From Uloborus plumipes (lineage: Eukaryota > Arthropoda > Arachnida > Araneae > Uloboridae), in assembly GCA_038373865.1 (NCBI GenBank), contig JAXGGA010002034.1, forward strand, positions 1 to 64,000: a DNA stretch of 64,000 nucleotides, given 5' to 3'. Within the stretch, counting starts at the first letter, position 1; every line of letters starts with the position of its first letter. The notes beneath the pieces were generated by a model. The model saw only the letters and a list, made by a program, of their open reading frames with translations, did no database searches and was not told the origin of the DNA. Of the stretch, positions 47,426 through 60,600 are shown piece by piece. The position numbers and the translations under genes were made by a program.

Positions 47426-49087
47426 CAGTGAAACCTCGCTTAACGGACACCCCTTCAAAGCGGACACCCCTCATTACGGACGGTTTATTTTTTTCCCATC
47501 TTTCTCGTAGGGTTAAACCATTAAGAATCCCCTCATTAAAGCGGACACTCACTTAACCGGACACCGACACAGCTTATCTTGCAAAAAGGCTCTTTCTTTA
47601 CTCATTAAAACGGACACCAGCGGACAAGTTCGGAGAAATTTGTCGAGTTTCTTGTAGGGAGAAAAAAAAAAGAAAAGAGATCCATTGAAAATACTTGATT
47701 CAGTTCACTTCCAACACAGATTGTTAAACAAAAAGGGAGGCAAGCACAAAGGGGAATTAATAACACCTTCTTCCACAACAAACCACAAAAATACATTACC
47801 ATTTCAGAACTTGACAGGAAAAAGTCTGCTAAGGTGGAAAGCGAATGTTGGTTTAGCAGCGTAGGGCTCTTGGGAATAGCTCGGATTCTAAGAAATACAG
47901 CTGTTGGTCATAGAGTGCGACTCCGCTCGGTAAACTGGTTAAATGTTTTGATCTTCTCCCTAGAGTCACCAAACTATCTGCCATGTCAGGGCTATAGAAT
48001 GGATCATAGGGTCCTGCCACCATCTGCTCTTCAGTGTTTACGATAGAGGTTGAGAACGTGATTTTGCCTGAGTCTTATTAAAACCTCTACTGCCAGAATT
48101 CGGCCTTCTCTGCACTTTATCAGTTCCCGATGAAAGGGGTAAATTGCTGAAAAGTGATGCGTACTTAATTCTAGCAACAGGGTTTCTTTTGAAGGGAAAA
48201 AGAATGCTATAGCATAAGCATGTGAATGGAAATAATTGGGGATTATTGCCAGGGAGGAGTGAAGCTCCTTGGAATGATTAAGTTTCATTTCTAGAGTTTT
48301 GGAAGAGGTATCTCATTTGACCCTGTCACATCATGTGTCCTCTATTCGCGTCCACGTAGAAAAAATGTCTCGCAAAGCTTCGACTTTGAAAGAAAAAATC
48401 GAAAATGAGGAAGAACCCATTAATGAATTAACAAAATTAACACGCCTCAGTAGTGAAAATGCTTTTAATGACGATGAATATGCTGACATTGATGCAGATG
48501 TTGAATGTGAGATAAATTCCTTAGAAATGGAGGAGATAGTTGAAAGCGTAAAATACAAGGATACCGAAAGTGAAGGAGAAGAAGTCGATGCCCGGATAGA
48601 GGAAGCACCTTCTGAAGACACAAAGATTAGAATACGTGATGCTCAAATATACATTGATGAATTAAAACGTTTTTACACAGCAAGAAATAAGGAAATGGTA
48701 GTAAAGTTAAGTCAAGAGCTTAAAATTTATCATGAAGAATGATGAGCATAAACTACTCCAACCAAACTTCTATAACATCATTTTTACAAAACTAACATAG
48801 GTATGTTTATGTACTTTCTTAGCATATTTTTAACTATTTTATTACTTTTGAACCTAGGAACTAAATCTTATTCCATTTCATTATTTTTCTGTAATTACAA
48901 AGATATAGATCTTGATCAGGGAATAAGTTTTCTTTTAATATGTGTAGTTAATAGCTCTGTAATAATTAAAATATTTTGTGAAACTAATTTTGTATTCACT
49001 TTTCTTGTCCCTCCCTTAAGCGGACACCCCTTTAAACCGGACAATATTTAGGTCTCCTTAGGTGTCCGTATTGGAGAGGTTTTACTG
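47426..49087 (+). mobile_element. Tigger/pogo-like transposon, internally deleted
   Basis: 1662 bp with ends CAGTGAAACCTCGCTTAACG and (complement of) CAGTAAAACCTCTCCAATAC, flanked by TA. GCGGACACCCCTT motifs lie just inside both ends. The interior retains a 148-codon frame resembling the tail of a pogo-type transposase (48299-48742). The region 47640-48290 is without a clean frame. Confidence 0.85.
48299..48742 (+). pseudogene. Remnant of Tigger/pogo-family transposase, C-terminal part
   Basis: 147 residues from an internal Met to a TGA, all inside the Tigger-like element and on its expected strand. A long acidic stretch (about residues 45-100, rich in D and E) is followed by a predicted amphipathic helix, RIRDAQIYIDELKRFYTARN, near the end. 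Pogo/Tigger transposases characteristically end with an acidic region and such a DA..YI.EL..Y helix. The CENP-B-type DNA-binding domain and the DDE catalytic core are not seen, so it cannot catalyse transposition. Assignment rests on context and tail resemblance. The frame open on the other strand (48331-48621) is its shadow. Confidence 0.55.
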
Positions 49088-49790
49088 TACAATAGAGAGT
49101 AAAATCAGAAAATTAATTCAAAATTTCATTGGTATCAATTAAGTAATTGAAATATTTAAAATAATTCTTGAGGAAAAAAAAACTTGAAATAGATTAGGAA
49201 CAAATGTTTCAAAACTTGTTTTTGCTATTCAGTTTTGGAAAAACAAATATGTATTCTAATTCTAGTGAAGAAATTTAATTGAATTTAATGAGTTTACTAT
49301 TTAATGAACTTTTCATCATTGGTTACCTATAGTTTAATACAAGTTAAACCGTTTCCATCTCCTCTCAGAGCAACAATCGGATATTTAAGCCTCAGAACAG
49401 TAGTAAGATAGCTAGGCCAGTCAATTTGTGGGGTCAGGAGGAGAAAATTGCCCCTTCTCGTCTGATTTATAGAAAATAATGTGTTTACAAATACAAATAA
49501 ATGGTTGTTGCTTTGGTTATTTTTTGGCATAATTTGCATTGAATATGACCCAGTGAGCCCTCGCTCACCCTGGAAAAATTCAAAATGGCAGGTCTGAACA
49601 TAGCCTACAGTCAATGTGAGATGATGATGCTGTAAATACTAATTATAGTTTTATTTCTCTGTAAATTTACATTGCCTTTATAGTTTGTAGGTTAGATCTA
49701 GCATGACTTCCCTGTTAAAAATTAACTGAAAAATAAGAATTTGTTCTTAGTTACAACCACTAGTGCAGTGAACATCTGTGGGAGAGGGCG

Positions 49791-49808
49791 GGGGGGGGGG
49801 GGGGGGGG
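49791..49808. repeat. Poly(G) tract
   Basis: An uninterrupted G18 preceded by GAGGGC. Unusual in such AT-rich DNA and capable of G-quadruplex formation. Confidence 0.9.
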
Positions 49809-50875
49809 TATAAAAGCCTTCACATGTATATATAACATACAGTATCAACCTTTGCCAATGTATGTTAAAAAAAGGTTTTTAGGAATTGACCTCCAATCCC
49901 CTTCGCTACATCCGTTAAAACTTTTAAACCAAGGCCACTGACCAATTTTATAGTTCTTTTCTCTCCCCTTAATTCTATAATAGTATTTTATTTACCAAAG
50001 AAGCCTTTTTCTGACAGAGTAGGTTGAATGATGCAATGAATATTCTCAGTTAAAAAATAAACAAACTTTAAAATAAAAACTAGTAACAATTTTGGAAAAT
50101 TTTCGTAAATAAAGTGAACTATTTTTGGCACTTTGCAAAAACTAGCAAAAAGGTATTTTTACCGGGACGGTTTTGACCGGTTTTTTCCACCTTTGGCAAA
50201 AACGTGCAAACCCTACGTAGTGATTATTAAATTTTACAACAAACGACTTTTAAGGCAGTAGATAAAGAAAATTTCTTAGATGTGAATTTCAGAACTTTGA
50301 TTAAAACACTGAGGTTTGCAACATAGAATATATATAAACCATGGAAGAAAATGAATCTGTTACCGAGGAAGAACCATGTGTGATAAGGTTTTAACATTTA
50401 CTGATTTTTAAATTACAAAACTGCTCATTGCAACTTAAAATGACGGATTGTCCCACAAGAGTGAAATGAGTATAAAAAGGATTTCTTTTTCTTTCTTAAC
50501 ATTTTACTTCAAATAGTGTACATTTTCATTAATTAAACTTGTCAGTTATCTGTACATTGATTGAATATTAAAACTTTTTATCATTAAAATGTTGAAAATC
50601 AAAACTGATGATAAGTCGAAGTTTTTTCTTTTTTTTGGTCCTTTCAGATTCGAGTTATAGAGAATTGACTTTATTATGTAAAAATAGCAAATGTTTGTAT
50701 CATTCTCTTTCTTAACTAATAAAAATATTTGTAAAATTCTCAAAATATAGATTTTTATATTACTTAAATTTATATTTACTCTAAAACAACATAGGATACC
50801 ACAAAAAAATGCAGTTAAGTTTGGTTTATACTAAGTCAAAAGTGAAAACATCTGCATCAAAACTTTAATCATGAT

Positions 50876-52777
50876 CAGGCTTGGAGTAATCGTCGTTACG
50901 TAATCGTAATCCGTGTAATCGATTACATTTTTTCGTAATCATAATCTTAATCGTAATTTGGAAATTGAACACTCGTAATCATGTAATCGTAATTTTAATC
51001 AAGTATTTCTTGTATAATCGTAATTGTAATCTAAGTTTGAATAATCGTAATTTAGCCTTGTAATCGTGTAATCCCTACTTGCCGAAAGCAAAAGTTTCTA
51101 AGTTACGTTTCTACAATGGTGGGAACCAGGGTTGGGGGGAACTGTGAAGGGAATTGTTCGGCGAATCTTTCGGGGTTGTTCAAAACAAACTTCCGAAAGA
51201 CTTGGGCCCTGGAGCTGTTCAGTGATCGTTACCGGCTGTTTGTAAATGACGGTAATAAAATCAAGCCCTAAGTGCTTCTCAACCTTTAGGCGCCTATCAC
51301 AAAAACGTCTACCCTTGATTTTTAGGATGGGTCATCAATTTTCCCTTTCATCAGCTGTCAGTGACAGCAACAAACAAAATCGTCGTTTGCCGCCACCTTG
51401 GAAGAGAACAGTGGTGTCAAAATACAAACACATGTTTTCAGTTCGACTGGATTCTGTTAACGGTTATATGCCTTTTATATGCCTTTCGGTACTTGTTTTC
51501 CCTCACTTTCATTAGCGGAACCCCCCCCCCCCCCCAAGCACCCAAGTACTTATCAATATGTGCATCTTCTGCTCCAGTTGAGCGTTTATTCAGCGTTGCT
51601 GGAAAATTTTATACGTCTCAGAGGATGAAAATGAAAGCTGAAACCTTTGAGGCATTAGTGTTGTTAAAATGCAATAAAAAATTATTTTAAATATTGTATT
51701 TATTTTTAAATAATTACTTTAATATATTTTATTTGCATTATCTACATATATTACTGTACTATGCGTGTTTAAAAATTCCGGCATAAAGAAATTAACAAAT
51801 TTTGTTTTCAATAACTGTGTTAAATTAAATCTGTAACATATGAATTTATTTCAAATAAATATTATAAAAATATGTATATATTTTAATTAATGAACAATAA
51901 CAAATGATGCAATTACAATTATATAATATAATTTCCCAAATTTTAATTAGTACTTAATAATCAATATTAAATCAATATTTTGTAACAAAGCCATAACTTT
52001 TCCGTCATATTTCGTTGCCAAGGCTAATTATCTGAAAAAATCAAAATTCACTCGAAAACAATTTGTGTTTACAGGCTGCGCTATAAAATAAAAAAAAGAT
52101 AATATTCATGTGAAATGAATACCTACATATTGGAGAAGTAATAAATGCTTTAAGTAAAATAACTAAATCTTATAATTCATTATACAATATTTCATGGTGA
52201 AATGTTAAAAAATTGAAAAGTGTCCAGAATTAAATCCACTAGTGCGTGTACCTGTATCTAATCACCTACAAACGACATACGAATAAAATAGTTGTGCAGT
52301 ATTTAAGTGTACTTTAAAAGGTTCAAATTCATTTGGATGTGCTTTTATTATATTTATTGCTTCTTTACTGCAGCAACGTCAGAATTCAAAAAAATAAAAT
52401 AAATAAATAACTAAATTAAATAAAATAATAATAAATCCTTAAGTTAAGATTACACATTAGTTGCAATCATCATTTCATTCATCACTATGTTAGATAATCA
52501 AAAATCACGATTTTTCAACTATAACGCTGTTGTCGTGAATGAACATTATGTAATGATATATATACATACTCCTCACAAATCTGTAATCGCGTAATCGAAA
52601 TCGTAATCGGCACATGATAATCGTAATCGATTACGTTTTTCTACGTAATCTAATCGTTGTTGTAATCGTAATAGCGATTTCACAGAGGACTGTAATCGTA
52701 ATCGTAATTGTAATCTCCATTTTTTCATGTTCGTAATCGTAATCGATTACATTTTCTCGTAATTGACTCCAAGCCTG
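50876..52777 (+). mobile_element. hAT transposon with TAATCG subterminal repeats
   Basis: 1902 bp. CAGGCTTGGAGTAATCG at the left and the complement of CAGGCTTGGAGTCAATTACG at the right. Many (G)TAATCG(T)AATC motifs occur in the outer 200 bases on each side. Flanks ATCATGAT / A-CATGAT are consistent with an 8-bp duplication minus one base. A transposase remnant lies at 51541-51690. Confidence 0.88.
51541..51690 (+). pseudogene. hAT transposase remnant, C-terminal dimerisation region
   Basis: About 49 residues up to a TAA. The core SSAPVERLFSVAGKFYTSQR and then FEALVLLKCN match the conserved hAT-family C-terminal dimerisation motif (SSxxxERxFSxAGxxxxxxR ... xExLxxLxxN), which packs transposase subunits together. 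It sits centrally in a hAT element with intact ends. The open frame extends upstream to 51361 but reads non-homologous text, including a proline run from a C-tract (51523-51535), so the rest of the transposase, with BED finger and RNase H-like core, is deleted. Not functional. Confidence 0.9.
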
Positions 52778-55430
52778 ACATGATGTTTTTGAAAAAAATC
52801 GGATTCTTTTTACTTAAATCAGATTTTCTAAATTTAATATTTAACTTACATAAAATATTAATTTTTTTATAAAATATTTGCCATAAAGAAGTTTTATGTA
52901 TATTTTTGAAAGCTGTACATTCAATTTTATACACACTAATATATGCATGCTATTTCAACCTTTAAAATGTTCTTTCAATGAAATGGGGCCAATGTATTTA
53001 TTTATATTTAGTTCGGAATTTGAATTACGAGCTTTTAATGTACTGAAAAGAACTGGATAAAGTGGACAAATGGATTATGTTGTACAGGGCAGGTTCTTTT
53101 GAGGATATTTCTGCTGCAACACAAAAAAAAAAAAAAAAAATTGCTATTTCTTCTACGTCATTTAGCAAAGTAAACTTTCCTCTTTTGTATCTTTTTACAA
53201 TAAAACAATTCAAGAATAGATTATTACTCAAAAGAGTTTCAAATGTTTTACACATTAAGAGCAAGAATCTGAGAAAGTGTCACGCCTGTGATTCATGACC
53301 TCTCAGATTTTTTCCAAAAAATTACCAAATGTTTATTGTCTTATTGAAAGACCAAATCCAGAATGTTTTACTCTAAAGTTGAGTTGGTCAGTTTTTATGG
53401 ACCCCTAAAGTTGAAGGCGTGGTATCAAAAATTAAGCGGATTTTCAAGACATGGAAATTGCTGTGAGCCAAAACTCTTACCAGGAACTGTTTAACTCCAA
53501 TTTTCTTTTTGTATATGGAATATAGAAGGTTGAAACTTTACAAAATGAATGTTAAATTTGTGGTAAGTTGTTGCCGTAAGATCAGTGAAGGCCCTCAAAA
53601 CAGGGCATTTTTGACGTTTTTTAGCGCATTTGAGGTCCAAAAACAGCTTGTACATTTCAGTTGGCACGGCAAAAGTAGTGTCATTTGAAAGACCAGTGTA
53701 AGCACTTTAAAATAATGTATAAATAATCGAGGAAAGTTCAACGTGCTTTTAGTTGCGTAAGGCCGAAATATGAAAAATGTCATATTTTATCGATATTCAA
53801 ACGGTCATAACTTCCTCTGCCAACAACATATTGAAATATTTTTTTTGTCAATGTCATACTCTATTCTTTGTCTTAACAGAAAAGTTGAGTCCTTTGAGGC
53901 GAAATGTTAAAAATTTTTTTACAAAAAATGTGTTTTTTTTTCTGTGCATTTTTCGTAAAAAAAAAATTAAGAAAGAAATAAAAATATATTAGAAAAAAAA
54001 TGTAAAGGCATTAAAAGTGTTTTTTTTTTTTTTTGCTGGGCGAGGAATGAGGGAATAAGTTCCTAATTATCAAGAGGGGGTCCGTGGAAGTCTAGACTAG
54101 ACTTTGGGAGCCACTGGCTTATGTACATAGCTGTACCACATTAATTTTTAGAAGCTGAAGATTTCATCGAGCTTTTTGTGCACTTCATCTTTGTAATTCA
54201 AATAAAGCATTGCATTCTGATTGCTCTGATTCCTGTGGATGAAAAATCCTACTATATGCAACTGCTTAGAATAAAATATTTCTTGAACTAGGAACTATAG
54301 AAGGCACAAGTTGTTTCTAATATCAAAAGACAATCACAACATGGTTGCAGTAATTGATGTTACAAGGGATGGTTCACAAAACAGACTGCACCATGGAAAT
54401 TTTAGATATAGAGTTTATGATCTCACTTGGACAGTGAGGGGGAGGGTGACTCTTGAGAGGACAGTCTACAGCATTTAAGGGAGTGTGCCTTCATACTTGC
54501 GTGGCATGGGCAGGCAGCACAGAAGCCTCGAGAATTGTATTGCAAACAATGTATCCACAGTAGAAAGTTTATTATTTACATTGGTACAAATTTAGCCAAG
54601 TGACCTATAAAATTTTGTACTGATCATGGGGGTTATTTTCCAAAAGTAAACATAAAAAGGAATAACAACTCGATTAGAGTATGCCAAAGATTAAAGGCAA
54701 GAATGGTCACAGCAATGATCCTCTTTTGATAAAGCAAGTTCTTAGCTCTTGTAATGGGTGCACTGTGATAATCTCAATTTTATAAAATGTAATTATTGCC
54801 TGCTATTTTTACAAAAAAAGAAATAAATTCAATAAAAATAGCTTACCAATTAAGCAAAAAATGCAGTACTACAGCAAAGCATTTCAACAATTTTTGTTCC
54901 TCTTTTAAGAAAAGAATTTTACACAAATTGAAGTTGGAAGAGCAATAAATTATTTATATTTAAAATTTATAAATCTAACATAAATCGCACTGTCTACAAT
55001 CCCTTTCATTTACTAACAATTATGTTCCAAAACTGTAACAACAATTTGTTTCAAACTCGAATACATCTTTTTTTTTTTCTTTTGAATTAAAGCGCATTAG
55101 AAGAAATGTTTATGTTATAAAAAAGAAACTTTTGCACCCAAACAGAAAAAAGCACTTTTCAATAAATTTGGTTGCACAATAACCCCAAAATAGCTTAGAC
55201 GTCAAAAATGTTTCAGTTAGTTTCCTTCATAAGTTATCACTTTTCATTGAAGGATGAAAACATTCAATTATTAGAAAAATTTTCGATGCACCGATCTCTT
55301 TAAACCAGATGTAAATAAACTGGAAATGTAATAACCGGTTCATTAAAAACAAACAAATGCATAATCAATTTTGAAGTCTTGGAGACAACTGAATTTGATG
55401 AGATCTTATATAATACGTAAGATCGTGTCA
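52778..55430. other. AT-rich DNA without recognised genes
   Basis: Contains homopolymer runs (A at 53124-53140, T at 54021-54034) and repeat-like text at 53300-53700, but no paired termini or convincing frames. If a minus-strand gene begins at 55.8 kb, part of this would be its first introns. Confidence 0.4.
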
Positions 55431-55438
55431 AATTTTAC

Positions 55439-55545
55439 CTTTAAACTGTTTAAATCAATGTCATCCAAACTACAATTGACACTCGGCTGGGTGAGCGCCA
55501 TGATGTCTACAATATCCTCGTTCCACGTCGGAAACTCGTCACTAT
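55439..55545 (-). CDS. Possible 5' coding exon of an unidentified minus-strand gene
   Basis: Read on the minus strand: acceptor TTTCCCTTAG, 107 bp open in one frame, donor AAG|GTAAAA. The frame encodes SDEFPTWNEDIVDIMALTQP followed by SVNCSLDDIDLNSLK. The composition is acidic and protein-like rather than repeat-like. An ATG in good context (GACATCATGG) at about 55501 could be the start if the exon upstream is untranslated. It would be phase 1 in if translated throughout, and phase 0 out. No family was recognised and no following exon was found, so it could be chance. Confidence 0.33.
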
Positions 55546-55716
55546 CTAAGGGAAACCATGCATTTAGGAATGAATATCAAAAGTTTTCTTTCTTGAATTC
55601 TTCTGAGTTACATATCCAAGTGAGATGGTAGCACAAACCGGCAAAAACGGGAGTAATCCATGAGTGATGGTGGATCCGAAGTGAAACCCAACCCAGATCT
55701 CCTCTGTCCTCTTACC

Positions 55717-55860
55717 ACATCCCGTGAATCACACACACAACTCGCCGTCGCCTGCCCAACAACTTTGTCATCAAGCAAGAAACAAAGCTGCTTAGCTTGA
55801 AAACTCCACCTCTGCAAAATCATCAGATGTAGACCTGCAACGCTATCTAGCGCCAGTGTA
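55717..55860 (-). other. Possible 5' untranslated exon feeding 55439-55545
   Basis: Minus-strand sequence in relatively GC-rich, repeat-free DNA, ending at the strong donor GATGTG|GTAAGAGG (donor at 55715-55714). The 5' limit is arbitrary. Spliced to the next exon, a short upstream frame beginning at 55823 would meet a stop, and the ATG near 55501 would follow. Confidence 0.27.
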
Positions 55861-56310
55861 AGTAACTATAAACTTCTGCAACAAGAGAGCTTGCGGTTGT
55901 CAAAACGCGCATGAATACAATGTTCAAAACATCAAGGCATTGTCGATTTCCTATTGCTGAAATAGAGCGGAATAAAATGGATGCATGGGAGCTCCCGATG
56001 AAACAGTGGCGCAATCAGAAAATATTTGATGGAAGCAAGCTAAGAAAAAAAATCTCCATCTGATTGAAGGTCCAAGAAATGGACGACTTGTACGGTACGA
56101 GAAGACAAGGGGAGGAATTGCCGAATTGCCCCTCACTTTCGGATTAAAAATAGAGCGGAATATGATTTTTTGCACGGCGGGTTGATTTATTCCACGACAA
56201 TGAATGCGTAAAATTCCACATAAATGTTCATTTCGCATGTTATTTCAAAAGAATGAAACTTCAAATTAAAAGGGACTACAATGACCATCTGTCTCTATTT
56301 TTAAGGCCTT

Positions 56311-56720
56311 AGGGCCGAATTTAAGTGAAGCACTATTGCAATCGCTTCGAGGCGATCGCAATAGACCAAAATTGCAATCGCTACTGGAAGTCCAATTACA
56401 TTAGAATCGCATCTCGTAGCGATTGTAACGTTTCACTTGGGGCGCGTTTAGAAACTCGCGACCGGTCGCGATCGGTCGACCGATCGCGACCGCTCGTGTT
56501 TAGAAACTCCGGGCGATGACGTCAAACACTGCCCACCCATGTTTATAAACTCCGGTCGTGGTCGTAGCGGGCACGACCGGAGCGCCCGACGATTTGCGCC
56601 GGGCAAAAAGGTCACATGATCGGGAAGTGTCGCTTGGGCGCAAAAAGTGCCATTTGGCTTTTAGTTTCGCAGCGCAGCCAGCGACGCGCATTTTCTTTTC
56701 GGATTTTATATGAGAATTTT
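56311..56720. repeat. GC-rich repeat block with CGATCG-type palindromes
   Basis: The left part (56311-56445) matches the MITE family at 62043-62675: TTGCAATCGCTACTGGAAGT, CGTAGCGATTGTAACGTTTC. It continues into a CpG-rich section with GTTTAGAAACTC or GTTTATAAACTC three times, and a perfect palindrome at 56463-56492. Confidence 0.6.
56463..56492. repeat. Perfect 30-bp GC-rich palindrome
   Basis: Each base from 56463 pairs with its mirror down to 56492. The centre is GGTCGACC, with CGATCG and CGCGA/TCGCG steps, all without a spacer. Confidence 0.97.
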
Positions 56721-57689
56721 TTTTTTTTAACGTCAATACTATTTCTTTTTCTTTCTTCTGTTTATTTATTAATTTTTCTGCATTTCTTTTTTTTTCTATA
56801 ATTATAATGTTTTATTATTAATATATATATATATTTTTTTTCTTTTTCATTTAGTTTTTATTATTTATATATTTTATTATTTATTCCTTTAATTACTTTT
56901 TTTTTCATTTATTTTATTTATTTTTTTTCCATTACCTTTGTGTAAATATTTTACTTATATTTTTATTTTAATTAATTATTAACCAAAATTTTCTTTCTTG
57001 TGTATATACCAAATTGAATGTTTACCCACGTGGGTTGTTTTGTTGGGGCACATTTGAGCGCTTTAAATAAAACAAAATTAAAATTGCAAAGAGTTTATTT
57101 TCTCATAAATTGAAAACTCTCTTCTTTCTTCTCATTGATATTAGAATTGACTCTTGACACTTTCAAAAATTATTTTTAGACTGGGTACGGAATCGTAAGA
57201 TTCCAGACTTATCAAAATTTAGAAAATCTTATTAATAAATCATCATACACAATAAGGAAACTATGCACTTTTATAAAATTAATTTTCATGGTGCAATACC
57301 TAAAGATGTATCAATTGGCTTCATAGCAGAACCATCAGTAAATGCTTGATTTAATTCCAAATTTTGCTTGAATGACAGAACAAAAATTTGTACTACCAAT
57401 TCTTGGAAGCTTTCCAGCTGCTATTGAAGGTTTTTTTCCCCCATATTATTGAAAAATTTTAAGTTTGGGAAAATTGAGCTGTTCCATGTGTGTGCCCTTG
57501 CTCCCCTACAATTTTTATTTTTCCCATTAGATGTTATGATTAAAAAAGAAGTATGTCAAGCACAGTGAAAGAGAAAAGACTTATAATACAAGAGTTTTCA
57601 CAACTAGATTAATATGAAACACCACATACTATATTTTCAATGAAATCCATCGTAGAAAGATGAAAACGAAAATTGCTTTTGAAAACCCT
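56721..57689. other. Very T-rich DNA then featureless AT-rich sequence
   Basis: 56720-56990 is almost all T and A in T-tract style, with an (AT)n stretch at 56821-56834. 57000-57689 shows no frames or repeat ends. Confidence 0.6.
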
Positions 57690-57697
57690 ATCATTCA

Positions 57698-60600
57698 CAG
57701 GGGCGGCCCTAGCAGTTTTGCCAGTCCGGACAAAAATGCAAAATGCCACCCCTCTTAAAGTTTGAAAAGAAATAAATTGCTTATACAACTTAATAAATAG
57801 ATGTTGTGAATTAAAAACTGTGACAAAATAAAATCCTTTATTCAGGGTCGGATTTAAACCGAATATCGCCCTAAGCTATTTTAGATATAGGGCCTCTTTT
57901 GTAGTCCCTGAAACTATATTGTAGGCTTTTTTTTTTTGTCCTTTTTTTCGATGTTTCAGAAGCTCTTGCCCGCCCCCCCCCCTCCCCTCCCGTTTTTGCA
58001 CTTCATACTGTCTTCATTTATTTTTACTTTATTCATTTCTATTGACATTGGAGAGGGATGAGTATAAGGAAAATGATAAGGTGACTATTTTTCATAACGT
58101 ATAGAATAGTTGCAAATTCAGGGGGTTGGGGGTTTCCCTCTCGGGAAAAATTTGGAAAAATAAATATTAAATTCTGCATTTTGAGGTCTTATAAAATGTA
58201 CCTAAGACAACAAAAAGAAAAAGGAGAAAAATAGGCAAACAATACCTTTTAAAAGTTATACCTCCTTTTGCAAACTAAAATCAATTTAAATAAAAATTGC
58301 TTGTGCTTGTGGTTCTATAAATCAGTGACATTAATCGACAAGTAAAAAGAGCTTGGGAGGAGAAAAGAAAACTGACATTGACTTTCGATATAAAGTTAGT
58401 GTTAGATCGTCGCTCCAATCTACCGACTAACACAACACTGAATTAAATGTAAAATGATCAATAAAAAAAATGCATTAAATGATTTAAAGGAAATGGTGTG
58501 AATATTTAAAAAACAGAAAAGTAACATCCCGGAGCCCGGCCACAAGGACAATTGATGCTTTATGCATTTGATAAAAAATAAAGTTGCTGCACTTATCAAA
58601 GAGTTTCAAAGATTTATTTAATTGTTTTCAAGACATCTAAAACAATTATATTTAAGGCAATTTATTTGCACTTTCCAGCCTCTGGCAGTTTAATACTGAA
58701 TTGCTTAGTTTCACGGATTGCACTAACTTTGTAAGAAACGTCTGCTTTAAGTTAAGAAATATAGATATTACTAAAGATTTCTCTCAATATTGTTTTTTAA
58801 TGGGTTTATATAAGTACTAAAAATATGTAACACGTCCTAAATTTTTAAGTCTATATATAAATACAATCAATTATTTAAAATTCGTAAAATTAGCATTTAA
58901 AAAATGCAGTTAATTGTAGCTGATGCATACTTTTATGGCAACTGGATGAGAGGTTAATAATTTGCTTGCTATATCAGAACTACCAGGTAATGTATCGTTG
59001 AAAATGTATTATTATGCATTGGTAAATGTATTGCAGGAGTATTAAGAAAAAAAAAGTTTTTTTTTCTTTTAAATTCGTTTTGACTTTTAAGCCTGCAAAA
59101 TTTCTGAGTCAGTTTTTAAATCAATCTGTTCAGCTAATTCATAATTTGGCTGCGATTATTTTTCACTAGCAAAATTACCCGGCGTTGCCTAGGTCAGTAA
59201 TAATTTATAGAAACAATTTATACTCACCTTTGGGGGGGGGGGGGTTTCCTAAACTGAAAAAATGCAAAGCACACCACTTTGACGATTTTTAAAATTTCAC
59301 CAAATATTTGGTAACTTTTTTTGGATACCTAGGATAATTTTGCTCCCCTCCCTACTTTATGAAATTACATTAAGTATTATTATGTCACTAATTTTTGTCT
59401 CAGAGAAATAGCCATCAAATGCTGAGATACTATTGCTGACCATAAAATGACGCTAAAACTTTTTGTCCTCAATGATTTCGAAATTAATAGAGAACATTTG
59501 ACGATTATTTGTGCAAAAACGAAAATTAATGGTAATGTAGTCTTGTTTAAGGGTTTGATTAATTTAGTATGAGGATTACCTTACGTTTTTACCATAATTT
59601 TAAAAAGGTTTTTATTGGATAGATACGGAATCGGCCAACAAAAGAAAAAAAACTAAACTTTTCAAATGTGGGAGTAGTATTTCGATGATTGAGATTTTGC
59701 CGCAGTCGATAAATAGCAGACAATAACCGTTTTATTTTGGTTACGTAGTGTAAGAAGTAAAATATTATTGCGTAGTCTTTGGCACAAAAACTGGCGTCAG
59801 TTGAAAAAATCGCCGAGCATCTCAGTTATTTAAAATCTTGCATTTAGCATTTAGCACCCATTTAGCATTTAGCATTTAGCAATTTGCTTGGATTAACCGG
59901 TTATTAAAATACCAAAAAGTTGTATTTAAAGCTCTATCAAATTAGAGAATAATGAACCTAATTAGTTGCCAATCTCATCTAGCGATTACGTTACCAATAC
60001 TCTAAAACATATTTACAAAACTCGCGAAAATAATTGATGCAGTGAACAGAATACAATTTATACTTCAAAATAATATTTGCACGTTTCAAAGCACAATAAA
60101 AAACACATTGCTTAAGGATACATATTCTATTTACAACTAAGACTACAAAATGTTTGAAAATACAAATCATGGTAACAGCTCGTTAGCGAGCGGGCATGCG
60201 AGCGTTTCCAGTGTCTAATGTAAAAGCCTGGATATTAACCATGAAGCTGAAAAAAAACTTTCTCTTTTTGATTTGACTTGAGCCTTGAAAATGTAATGCG
60301 AAAAGCGGAAATGATACACGCAACTCTAGCTATCGACAGGGAGTTGAGATGATGCACTAAATATTGAATTAGTTTGTTGGAAGCCTTCGCGGATTTATGC
60401 GAAAAATGTACCTTAAATTGGAATGAAAAAGGCGCTACCAATCGAAATTTTTCGAATATCGTTATAAATTATAGCCTATGTGTTATTCTGATGTATAAGC
60501 TACATTATGGTAAAAGTTTCATTAAAATCCATTCAGTAGTTTTTGCGTGAAAGAGGAACAAACATCCATACATCCATACATCCATCCAAACTTTCGCATA

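Larger units (their letters stand above)
47331..50215. mobile_element. hAT-like element interrupted by a Tigger-like transposon
   Basis: Left end ATAGGGTTGGGTATTTTGCC with GGGAC. Right end is the complement of TAGGGTTTGCACGTTTTTGC, also with a GTCCCGGT subterminal motif. Flanks CGTAGTGT / CGTAGTGA match in 7 of 8 positions. The Tigger-like copy at 47426-49087 lies inside. Confidence 0.65.
44525..50671. mobile_element. Outermost Tigger-like ends of a nested transposon mass
   Basis: CAGTCAATTTGCAATAACTC at 44525 and its near complement, GAGTTATAGAGAATTGACTT, ending at 50671, both flanked by TA. Both continue inward with related GAA..AGGACC text. At least 44835-47249 and 47331-50215 were inserted between them. 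Ends could belong to separate copies, so the pairing is tentative. Confidence 0.45.
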
